Shown: positions 34,459 to 41,076 of the stretch, piece after piece | How the letters are laid out: each line of letters begins with the position of its first letter | Numbering within the stretch: the first letter of the stretch is position 1 | Assembly: GCF_020783655.1 (NCBI RefSeq) | Contig: NZ_JAJGQH010000023.1 | Location: 1 to 41,076, forward strand | DNA: 41,076 bases | Reading direction: 5' to 3' | Source: Xanthomonas melonis | GTDB lineage: Bacteria > Pseudomonadota > Gammaproteobacteria > Xanthomonadales > Xanthomonadaceae | The notes under the pieces: model-generated | What the model was told of the DNA's origin: nothing | Databases searched by the model: none | Seen by the model: the letters and a program-made list of their open reading frames with translations, nothing else | Translations under genes and position numbers: made by a program

Positions 34459-35819
34459 GCGAGGCCGTCAAGCCGCGCCGTCCCTGGCAACGCGTGCTCG
34501 CCAACCTGCGGCAACGCAAGGTGCTGGCCATGCTGCTGCTGGGCTTCAGCTCAGGACTTCCGCTGTACCTGGTCGGCAATACGCTCGGTTTCTGGATGCG
34601 CAAGCAGGGGATCCAGCTGGACACCATCGGGTTCCTGTCCTGGGTCGGTCTGGCCTACACCATGAAATTCCTGTGGGCGCCGATCGTGGACAAGACCGAC
34701 GTGCCGCTCCTGGGCAGGCTTGGGCGGCGCCGGGGCTGGATGTTGCTGTCGCAATGTGTCGTCGCGGTTGGCCTGGTCGGGATGGCGTTGATTCAACCGG
34801 TTGGCGGTCAGTTGCTGGTGCTGGGGATCGCCTGGGAACACCTGGCGGTATTCGGCGCGATGGCCGTGGTGGTGGCCTTCGCGTCGGCCACCCAGGACAT
34901 CGTGATCGATGCCTGGCGCATCGAAAGTGCCGACGACAGCGAGCAGCTTGGCCTGCTGACGTCCTCTTCGGCGCTGGGGTACCGTTCGGCGCTGCTGGTG
35001 ACCGATGCATTGATCCTGATCCTGGCCGCCCGGGTTGGCTGGCAGCTCTCGTACGAGGTGATGGCCGCCTTTATGGCGCTGGGCGTGGTCGCCGTGGCGC
35101 TGGCCCGCGAGCCCGCGCGCGAGATGGCCGCGGTCCAGGCGCAGGGGGCCGCGTTGTGGACACCGCGCGGGCTGTTCGACGCCATCGTCGGGCCGTTCCT
35201 GGCGTTCGTGCGCGAGCATCGCAGCGGCGCGGTGCTGATTCTGGTGGCCATCAGCGTCTATCGCATGGCCGACTTCGTGATGGGGCCAATGGCCAACCCC
35301 TTTTACGTCGATCTTGGCCTATCCGAAGACACCGTGGGCGCGGTGCGCGGCTCGGTGGGTCTGGTGGCGACCTTCGTCGGTATTGCAGTCGCTGGCCTGG
35401 TATCGGTGCGCTGGGGCGTGCTGGCGACCTTGATGGCCGGCGCGGTCCTGGGCCCGTGCTCGAACCTGGCATTTGCCTGGCTGGCCTATGCGGGGCCTGA
35501 GACCAGCAAGTTCGCGGTCGCGATGGCGATCGACAACTTCGCCAACGGCTTTGCCGGCACTGCCTTGATCGCCTACATGTCCAGCCTGACCAGCATCGGC
35601 TACACCGCCACGCAGTACGCCTTGCTCAGTTCGTTCTATGCCATGCCGGGCAAGGCCTTGAAGGGGTTTTCCGGATGGTCGGTGCAAACCCTGAGCCAGG
35701 GGCGAACGCTGATGGAGGGCTACGCGCTCTTCTTCGTGGGGACTGCGTTGATCGCGGTGCCAGTGGTGCTGCTGTGCGGGATGCTGATCCTGCAGCAGCG
35801 CCGCAGTACGGCAGCCTGA
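34455..35819 (+). CDS. AmpG-like MFS permease
   Basis: A 454-residue membrane protein of the AmpG branch of the major facilitator superfamily. It starts at a GTG that overlaps the xth stop by 4 nt; earlier ATGs in the frame belong to a shadow. Family marks are LLLGFSSGLPLYLVGNTLGFWMRKQGI at the first helix, KFLWAPIVDKTDVPLLGRLGRRRGW in the 2-3 region and ASATQDIVIDAWRIE. About 12-14 hydrophobic helices are visible. AmpG imports anhydro-muropeptides for peptidoglycan recycling. anmK, whose product handles the same sugars, lies close downstream on the other strand. The transported substrate is inferred from the family. Confidence 0.9.
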   Translation: MSEAVKPRRPWQRVLANLRQRKVLAMLLLGFSSGLPLYLVGNTLGFWMRKQGIQLDTIGFLSWVGLAYTMKFLWAPIVDKTDVPLLGRLGRRRGWMLLSQCVVAVGLVGMALIQPVGGQLLVLGIAWEHLAVFGAMAVVVAFASATQDIVIDAWRIESADDSEQLGLLTSSSALGYRSALLVTDALILILAARVGWQLSYEVMAAFMALGVVAVALAREPAREMAAVQAQGAALWTPRGLFDAIVGPFLAFVREHRSGAVLILVAISVYRMADFVMGPMANPFYVDLGLSEDTVGAVRGSVGLVATFVGIAVAGLVSVRWGVLATLMAGAVLGPCSNLAFAWLAYAGPETSKFAVAMAIDNFANGFAGTALIAYMSSLTSIGYTATQYALLSSFYAMPGKALKGFSGWSVQTLSQGRTLMEGYALFFVGTALIAVPVVLLCGMLILQQRRSTAA

Positions 35820-35894
35820 GGTTGCGATGGGGCGCGCGGCTGGGGGATCATCGCCCGGCGCGTCTGCAGCGGAACCTCGGGACAAGGAGTTGGC

Positions 35895-36122
35895 ATGACC
35901 GATCTGGTGTTGCGTGACATCGATCCGCTGCTGGTGGACCGTATCCGCCGCATTTCCGTCGCACGCGGGTGGACGCAGCACCAGACCGTCATGCATCTGC
36001 TCGAACAGGGCCTGTTCGCCAGCGAATACGAGGTCACCGGCGGCTTGCAGCACCCGGAAGTCGATGCCCTGGCCGAGGCGATCGCTGCGCTCAAGGCGCT
36101 GCCGGCGGGGAACAACCCTTGA
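35895..36122 (+). CDS. Small ribbon-helix-helix-like protein
   Basis: A 75-residue protein with a very good ribosome-binding site (AAGGAG, 35,884-35,889, 5 nt before the ATG). The N-terminal half (LVLRDIDPLLVDRIRRISVARGWTQHQTVMHLLEQGL kept in outline: one beta strand, then two helices) fits the ribbon-helix-helix pattern of small DNA-binding or antitoxin-like proteins. The C-terminal half is a short helix. No toxin gene is next to it. The role is unknown. Confidence 0.7.
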   Translation: MTDLVLRDIDPLLVDRIRRISVARGWTQHQTVMHLLEQGLFASEYEVTGGLQHPEVDALAEAIAALKALPAGNNP

Positions 36123-36364
36123 GCGGGCGGCGGCAGTCCGGACGCTGGGCGTTCGGTGCCGGCCCGGAAGACACACCTCATCGATTGCGCTGACAGGGCT
36201 CGCCTGCCAGGACGCCCGGGCCGTTCGGCAGCACAGGTCATCGCCACCGGTTTGCGCGTCCTCCTGTTCCTGTTCTGCGGCAGCGTCGGTCGACAACTGA
36301 GGCGTGCACCTGCGCACGCGGCCACCATGAGAAAACAGCGCGACCGTTCTCCCCGTGTCGCTGC

Positions 36365-37498
36365 TCAGGCTGGATGGATCGCCCCCAGCAACCGCGGTCC
36401 CGCCGCCCCGGTGACCGCCGGCAGATTCGCCGGGCGCGCAGCCAGCAGCTCGGCTGCCAGCCAGGCAAACCCCATCGCTTCCAGATAATCCGGATCCAGC
36501 CCATGGCGCGCGCTGGATTCCACCACCACGTCCGGCAGCCGTGCCGCCAGGCGTGCCATCAGCACCGGATTGCGCACGCCGCCGCCACAAACCAGCACCC
36601 GGCGGGTCTGCGGTTGCAGTCGCAGCAAGGCGTCGGCCACGGTGACAACGGTGAGTTCGAGCAAGGTCGCCTGCACATCGGCCGGGCTCGGGCGGGCCTC
36701 GCCCATCGCCTGCATCACCCAGGCCAGATGGAACTGCTCGCGTCCGGTACTCTTCGGAGGCGCCAGCGCAAACCACGGGTCGGCCAGCAATGCCTGCAGC
36801 AGAGCGGCATCCACCCGGCCACTGGCGGCGAATGCGCCCTCGTCATCGAACGCGGTACCGTGCTGCTGCTGGCACCAGCTGTCCAGCAAGGCATTGGCAG
36901 GTCCGGTATCGAAGCCGAGCACCGTGCCGTCGCGTGGGATCAGGGTCAGATTGCCGATGCCGCCCAGGTTGAGGACGGCACGGTCCTCGTTGGCCGTGCC
37001 CAACATGGCCAGATGGAAGGCCGGCATCAGCGGTGCGCCCTGGCCGCCGGCCGCCACGTCGCGCCGGCGGAAATCGGCCGCGGTGGTGATGCCGGTGTGC
37101 TCGGCGATCCGGCTGGCATCGCCGATCTGCCAGGTGAACGCCGGATTCCCGTTGGGTCGGTGGCGAATGGTCTGCCCGTGCGAGCCGATCGCGCGGATAC
37201 GCTCGCGCTGCACGCCGGTCTCGGCAATGAGCTGATTGGCGGCAGCGGCGAATGCCAGCCCGACCTCGGCGTCCAATCGCCCAAGCGCATCGATGCAGAC
37301 CGTTTCCGCCCCCTGTCCCAACGCGACCAGCCGATCGCGCAGTGCCGGCGCCCACGGCACCGTGGTGCCCGCCACCAGTTCGCAGCGGCGATGGTTGGCG
37401 TCGGCAAAGCGCACCAGTGCGGCATCGATGCCATCGGCGCTGGTGCCCGACATCAGGCCCAGGTAGAGCGGGGAGTCAATGGGTTCCAAGACGGACAT
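36365..37498 (-). CDS. anmK: Anhydro-N-acetylmuramic acid kinase
   Basis: A 377-residue kinase that cleaves and phosphorylates 1,6-anhydro-MurNAc to MurNAc-6-phosphate in peptidoglycan recycling. The N-terminal [54 protein letters not shown] and [17 protein letters not shown] motifs of the ASKHA fold are all present. The start [20 protein letters not shown] is preferred to the longer frame. It is the second gene behind the M23 endopeptidase on the minus strand, 374 bp downstream of it. The neighbourhood with tyrS and M23 is shared with pseudomonads. Confidence 0.96.
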   Translation of the reverse strand: MSVLEPIDSPLYLGLMSGTSADGIDAALVRFADANHRRCELVAGTTVPWAPALRDRLVALGQGAETVCIDALGRLDAEVGLAFAAAANQLIAETGVQRERIRAIGSHGQTIRHRPNGNPAFTWQIGDASRIAEHTGITTAADFRRRDVAAGGQGAPLMPAFHLAMLGTANEDRAVLNLGGIGNLTLIPRDGTVLGFDTGPANALLDSWCQQQHGTAFDDEGAFAASGRVDAALLQALLADPWFALAPPKSTGREQFHLAWVMQAMGEARPSPADVQATLLELTVVTVADALLRLQPQTRRVLVCGGGVRNPVLMARLAARLPDVVVESSARHGLDPDYLEAMGFAWLAAELLAARPANLPAVTGAAGPRLLGAIHPA

Positions 37499-37872
37499 GC
37501 CGAAGCCAGAAATGCACGGTCGGCCAGCTTGTGCAGCCAGGCCGTGCCCGTCAACCGGTCTGGCGCTCGACACCGAGGAGCGAGACCCGCATCGCCGTCA
37601 GGCCGAATGCCTGGACAGGTGCCGTTGCCGGCTGGGGACGCCCCGCGCTCCGCAGGTGGCGGACATCTCCAGCAAGGACGCCCAGTTCGCCAACATGGAC
37701 GCGGGCGATTCCGACCCCAGGGAGTGCAACGTGTCGACCCGCATCGCGCGCAGCAGACGGTGTCACGCGGCTGCGCCGCTGCCCGGCCAAGCGGCGTGGC
37801 CGGAATGCAGGGCCGGCCTTCCGCCGGATCCACCCCGCGTCGCCGCTTCCGCCGCCGCCCCGCTGCGCGGAC
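37499..37872. other. Gap between the M23 gene and anmK
   Basis: No gene is supportable in these 374 bp. Open frames on both strands are short shadows without family resemblance. The one structure seen is the hairpin at 37,783-37,803. The anmK promoter is expected near its upstream end but no convincing -10/-35 pair is visible. Confidence 0.5.
37783..37803 (-). terminator. Hairpin after M23 peptidase gene
   Basis: CCGGCCA / TGGCCGG, a 7-bp stem with a 7-nt loop, lies 70 nt past the M23 stop on the minus strand. Confidence 0.45.
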
Positions 37873-39291
37873 TCAGCCGCGCGACTTGCCCTTGGCAGGC
37901 TTGCTGGCATCGGCGTAGATCAGCTTTTCCATGCCCTCGATGCGCGCCATGGCCGGTGCGGTCTGCGCACGGAAGGCGGCCAGTTCGGCGCCCTGCAACG
38001 GCTCCGGCGGCGGCATGGTCACCGACATCGGGTTGCGCTGCTGCCCGCCCACGCGGAATTCATAGTGCAGATGGGGGCCGGTCGCCAGACCAGTCATGCC
38101 GACATAGCCGATCACCGTGCCCTGGTTGATGCGCTGGCCGGCCTTGATCTTGCCGAAGCGCGACATGTGGCCGTACAGCGTGCTGTAGCTCTTGCCGTGG
38201 TCCAGGATGACCACATTGCCGTAGCCGCGTTGGGTGCCGACGAACACCACCCGTGCATCGCCGGCCGCCATGATCGGCGTTCCCGAGGCCGCCGCGTAGT
38301 CCACGCCCTTGTGCATGCGCATCGTGCCCAGCACCGGATGCCGGCGTGCGCCGAAGGTGGAGCTGATCCGGCTATACGCCACCGGCATGCGGATGAAGCT
38401 CTTCTTCAATGGCCGGCCGGTGATGTCGTAATACTCGGCGGGCTTGCCGGCGCGCTCGAAGCGAAAACCGGTATAGGTCTTGCCGCCGGTGGTGAAGGTG
38501 GCCGCCAGGATGTCGCCGGTACCGATCCGCTCGCCTTCGCGCCAGGTTTCGTCCAGCACCACGCTGAAGCGATCGCCGGGCTGCAGATCCTTGTCGAAGT
38601 CGATGTCGTACTTGAAGATCTCGTCGGTCATGATCGCCACCGCCGCAGGCGATAATCCCGACTTGCCGGCCGAAGCAGACAGCGAACTGGTGATTTCACC
38701 ACTGGCCACCACGGTGCGCGTGGTCGTTGCGCGCTCGGTCACCTTCTCGCGCACGCTGTCGCCCAGCAGGCGCAGTTCCACCCGGTGGCTGTCGTCACGA
38801 TCGAAGCGCAGCGCCCGCAACTGGCCGGGCGTGGGCATGTCGAAGGCGATTTCAGCGCCCGGATGCAGCCTGGTCAGCGCCTCCTTGGTGCCGGGATGCG
38901 CCAGCACCTGGTACATCACCGCGGTCGGAATTCCCAGCTCGCCGAACAAGGTGCTCAGTGTCTGCCCGGATTTGACCTGCAGGATTTCCCATTCCGTACT
39001 CGGCGCCAGTTGCTTGCGGCTGGGTACCAGCGGCGGCAGCGGCAGCGCCAGCGTGGAATGGCTGGACAGCGGGGCATCGATCGCGTTGGAGAAGCCTGGC
39101 ACGATGGTCGCTACCATTGCACCGATGGTGGCGAACAGACTGGCGTGGATCCAGTGGCGGCGCGTCCAGCGGTCGTTGAAAGCCGCCGGAAGATGCGCCT
39201 TGAGCTTGCGATGCAGGGCAGTGTCGTGGAGAACGTGGAGGCGTTCGTGAAAGCGCCGCTTGCGTGCACGGCCCTGCTCTGAGTTCTGCAT
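37873..39291 (-). CDS. Membrane-anchored M23 peptidoglycan endopeptidase (MepM-like)
   Basis: A 472-residue envelope protein. A basic cytoplasmic tail precedes one transmembrane helix at about 48-68. A LysM/OapA-like domain spans about 100-150 (WEILQVKSGQTLSTLFGELG). The M23 zinc-peptidase domain covers about 310-425 with ligands His327 and Asp331 (HKGVD) and His407-x-His409 (GPHLHYEF). All are intact, so an active D,D-endopeptidase, cleaving cross-links for wall growth, is likely. A strong sigma70-type promoter lies just upstream. The C-terminus is Lys-rich. tyrS is divergent; anmK lies downstream. Confidence 0.93.
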   Translation of the reverse strand: MQNSEQGRARKRRFHERLHVLHDTALHRKLKAHLPAAFNDRWTRRHWIHASLFATIGAMVATIVPGFSNAIDAPLSSHSTLALPLPPLVPSRKQLAPSTEWEILQVKSGQTLSTLFGELGIPTAVMYQVLAHPGTKEALTRLHPGAEIAFDMPTPGQLRALRFDRDDSHRVELRLLGDSVREKVTERATTTRTVVASGEITSSLSASAGKSGLSPAAVAIMTDEIFKYDIDFDKDLQPGDRFSVVLDETWREGERIGTGDILAATFTTGGKTYTGFRFERAGKPAEYYDITGRPLKKSFIRMPVAYSRISSTFGARRHPVLGTMRMHKGVDYAAASGTPIMAAGDARVVFVGTQRGYGNVVILDHGKSYSTLYGHMSRFGKIKAGQRINQGTVIGYVGMTGLATGPHLHYEFRVGGQQRNPMSVTMPPPEPLQGAELAAFRAQTAPAMARIEGMEKLIYADASKPAKGKSRG

Positions 39292-39336
39292 CGTTCCATA
39301 TCCTCGCTGGCTCGAAGTGCGAGCCCAATCGCCGGT

Positions 39337-39365
39337 ACCATAGACAGGCTGTAACAGCGCGTCAA
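39337..39365 (-). promoter_or_regulatory. Sigma70-type promoter of the M23 gene
   Basis: Read on the minus strand: -35 TTGACG (39,365-39,360), 17-bp spacer, -10 TATGGT (39,342-39,337). The start codon at 39,291 would give a leader of about 40 nt. Confidence 0.65.
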
Positions 39366-39392
39366 ACCATTGAGCCTGTTCATTATTTTCAC

Positions 39393-39421
39393 TTGGCGCG
39401 GAATTAACCCGCGTTTAACAT
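39393..39421 (+). promoter_or_regulatory. Candidate tyrS promoter
   Basis: -35 TTGGCG (39,393-39,398), 17-bp spacer, -10 TAACAT (39,416-39,421); each hexamer matches four of six consensus bases. It sits back to back with the M23 promoter. Confidence 0.45.
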
Positions 39422-39461
39422 CATTCACGTTATTGACGGCAAACGCCGCTGGAGTCCGTGG

Positions 39462-40673
39462 TTGGCCACTATCGAAGAATCCCTCGCCCTCATCGGCCGC
39501 GGCGCCGACGAGATCCTCAAGCTCGATCAGCTGGAAACCCGGCTCACATCGGGTGTGCCGCTACGGGTGAAGGCCGGCTTCGATCCCACCGCGCCGGATC
39601 TGCACCTGGGCCACACTGTCTTGTTGAACAAGATGCGGCAGTTCCAGCAGCTCGGGCACCAGGTCATTTTCCTGATCGGCGACTTCACCGGCATGATCGG
39701 CGACCCCAGCGGCAAGAACGTCACCCGTAAGCCGCTCAGCCGCGAGGACGTGCTGGCCAATGCGCGGACCTATGAAGAGCAGGTCTTCAAGATCCTGGAC
39801 CGCGAGCGCACCGAAGTGCGTTTCAACTCCGAGTGGTTCGGCCAGATGACGGCCGCCGACATGATCAAGTTGTCAGCCCAGCACACGGTGGCCCGTATGC
39901 TCGAGCGCGACGACTTCGCCAAGCGCTTCGCCGGGCAGCAGCCGATCGCCATCCATGAATTCCTTTATCCCCTGGTGCAGGGCTACGACTCGGTGGCCTT
40001 GAAGGCGGACGTCGAACTGGGTGGGACCGATCAGAAGTTCAACCTGCTGATGGGCCGAGGGCTGCAGGAGCACTACGGTCAGGCCCCGCAGATCGTGCTG
40101 ACCATGCCGCTGCTGGAAGGCCTGGATGGCGTGGCCAAGATGTCCAAATCGCTGGGCAACTATATCGGCATCAACGAGCCGGCCATCGACATCGTCACCA
40201 AGACCATGAAGATCGGCGATGAGCTGACCTGGCGCTGGATCGATCTGTTGTCCTTCGACATCGGTGTGGCCGAAGCGGTGCGTCTAAAGGAGCAGGTCGC
40301 CGCCGGCGAGCTGCATCCGCGTGAGGTCAAACTGCGGCTGGCGCGCGAACTGGCCACCCGGTTTCACGATGCGGCCACCGCCGAGCAGGCGATTGCCGGC
40401 TGGCATGCCGTGGTGACAGGGCAGGGCGACACCAGCCTGCTGCCGTTGCAGGAGGTTGCAGTGCCGGCCGAGGGCCTGCGTATCGCTGGTCTGCTGACCG
40501 CAGCCGGCCTCACGCCGAGCAACTCGGAAGCCACGCGCAAGCTCAAGGAGCGCGCCGTCAAGATCGATGGGGAGGTCATCGAGGACGCGGCGCGTGTGTT
40601 CGCGCCAGGTTTCGAGGGCGTGATCCAGGTCGGCAAGCGCAATTTCGCTCGGGTGATGCTGGTCAACGGCTGA
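39462..40673 (+). CDS. tyrS: Tyrosyl-tRNA synthetase
   Basis: A 403-residue class I synthetase. The start is a TTG at 39,462 ([14 protein letters not shown]), supported by GGAG 7 nt upstream and by the absence of ATG or GTG in frame nearby. The HIGH-like box is HLGHTVL, the KMSKS loop is [10 protein letters not shown] and a C-terminal S4 RNA-binding domain spans about 335-400 ([20 protein letters not shown]). A TyrS of the long (TyrZ-like) bacterial type is suggested by the sequence around [15 protein letters not shown]. Downstream lie two hairpins and tandem promoters of an rRNA operon. Confidence 0.96.
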   Translation: MATIEESLALIGRGADEILKLDQLETRLTSGVPLRVKAGFDPTAPDLHLGHTVLLNKMRQFQQLGHQVIFLIGDFTGMIGDPSGKNVTRKPLSREDVLANARTYEEQVFKILDRERTEVRFNSEWFGQMTAADMIKLSAQHTVARMLERDDFAKRFAGQQPIAIHEFLYPLVQGYDSVALKADVELGGTDQKFNLLMGRGLQEHYGQAPQIVLTMPLLEGLDGVAKMSKSLGNYIGINEPAIDIVTKTMKIGDELTWRWIDLLSFDIGVAEAVRLKEQVAAGELHPREVKLRLARELATRFHDAATAEQAIAGWHAVVTGQGDTSLLPLQEVAVPAEGLRIAGLLTAAGLTPSNSEATRKLKERAVKIDGEVIEDAARVFAPGFEGVIQVGKRNFARVMLVNG

Positions 40674-40715
40674 CGCGCGCAAGGCTGATGCGCAGCGGCA
40701 ATCGCAGATGGATGT

Positions 40716-40762
40716 CGCCACATCTATATGTCGTGTGGCGGCTTCAGAAGCCTGCTGAAGCC
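40716..40762 (+). terminator. Double hairpin after tyrS
   Basis: Two consecutive stems, CGCCACA / TGTGGCG (40,716-40,740) and GGCTTCAG / CTGAAGCC (40,740-40,762), lie 43 nt after the tyrS stop. They probably isolate tyrS from the rRNA promoters downstream. Confidence 0.55.
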
Positions 40763-40833
40763 ACGGATGGCTGCGCGTCTGAGGCGTGGCGCAAGATTCT
40801 GGCGGCAGCGGTGATTTTTCTTTCACAAAGCTC

Positions 40834-40862
40834 TTCCCAAAACGGTTTTAGGGGCCTATAGT
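40834..40862 (+). promoter_or_regulatory. rRNA-type promoter P1
   Basis: -35 TTCCCA (40,834-40,839), 17-bp spacer, -10 TATAGT (40,857-40,862), followed by the GC-rich discriminator TCGCCTCCCCC typical of stringently controlled stable-RNA promoters. Confidence 0.55.
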
Positions 40863-40938
40863 TCGCCTCCCCCGACGCAACGGACCCGCAAACGCGGTGA
40901 CAGCGCAGAAGGGTTCGGAAATTCCCTGATCCAGGGTG

Positions 40939-40966
40939 TTGACGAAACGCAAAAGCCGGCTATGAT
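40939..40966 (+). promoter_or_regulatory. rRNA-type promoter P2
   Basis: -35 TTGACG, 16-bp spacer, -10 TATGAT, followed by GGGCGGC. A strong sigma70 match with a GC-rich discriminator, reading out of the window. Confidence 0.75.
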
Positions 40967-41039
40967 GGGCGGCTAGCAACACGGAAAGACGCTACGGCAG
41001 ATTGAGGTGATGCGGCGGCAACTTCCTCTTCACGAGGGG

Positions 41040-41067
41040 TTGACGAGGATGAAAAGCCTGCTAATAT
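41040..41067 (+). promoter_or_regulatory. rRNA-type promoter P3
   Basis: -35 TTGACG, 16-bp spacer, -10 TAATAT, followed by GGCCGGC at the window end. With P1 and P2 this forms a tandem array of the kind placed before rRNA operons. The transcribed gene lies beyond the window, so a 16S rRNA gene there is inference. Confidence 0.75.
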
Positions 41068-41076
41068 GGCCGGCTC

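Overview
The window looks like a chromosomal segment of a Xanthomonas species. It is GC-rich, and the argS, radC, tyrS and speA products read like xanthomonad sequences. Other lineage signs are the tyrS gene followed by rRNA-type promoters, a dispersed xanthomonad hairpin repeat in the speE leader, and heptamer (GGGAATS) arrays. This assignment rests on recognised protein families and remembered sequences, not on a database search. The species cannot be named from the sequence alone.

Layout. 1-2.5 kb: yifB/comM and ubiK on the minus strand, divergent from a solitary P-II gene (glnB). 2.8-7.1 kb: a secreted GH84 beta-N-acetylglucosaminidase with repeated ATACC motifs upstream, a small kinase-fold protein, and an outer-membrane beta-barrel. 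7.2-10.2 kb: divergent polyamine genes speE and speA around a symmetrical promoter region. 10.2-17.6 kb: an accessory block with an AT-rich leader, a one-module NRPS (C-A-T-TE) whose adenylation domain reads as a glycine code, a translationally coupled UGT-type glycosyltransferase and an acyltransferase-3 membrane protein. 17.8-22.6 kb: a minus-strand run radC, argS, an FtsN-like SPOR protein, a small exported protein and a YdfG-type dehydrogenase. 22.7-26.8 kb: coaBC, dut and a membrane-anchored AlgC-type phosphohexomutase. 26.9-30.3 kb: a decayed REP-associated transposase (RAYT) relic, then a minus-strand set (Cdd1-like protein, UDP-glucuronate 4-epimerase, polyprenyl-phosphate glycosyltransferase, LAB_N membrane protein) that fits lipid-linked uronic-acid donor synthesis. 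30.3-33.5 kb: pyrE, a DUF4124-like protein, parA and parB. 33.7-36.1 kb: xth, an AmpG-like permease and a 75-residue protein. 36.4-39.3 kb: anmK and an M23 endopeptidase, divergent from tyrS. After tyrS, three tandem rRNA-type promoters run off the window edge, so an rRNA operon probably starts just beyond 41,076.

Most of the window is core housekeeping. The part most likely to encode something undescribed is the NRPS-glycosyltransferase-acyltransferase block at 11.0-17.6 kb. It suggests an acylated, possibly glycosylated glycine conjugate, but no product can be named from sequence alone. Secondary points of interest are the mirror-image heptamer arrays abutting the pyrE and xth start codons, the symmetrical speE/speA promoter, the RAYT relic that has lost its HUH residues, the ATACC direct repeats before the GH84 gene, and a CoaBC protein lacking the usual active-site cysteine.
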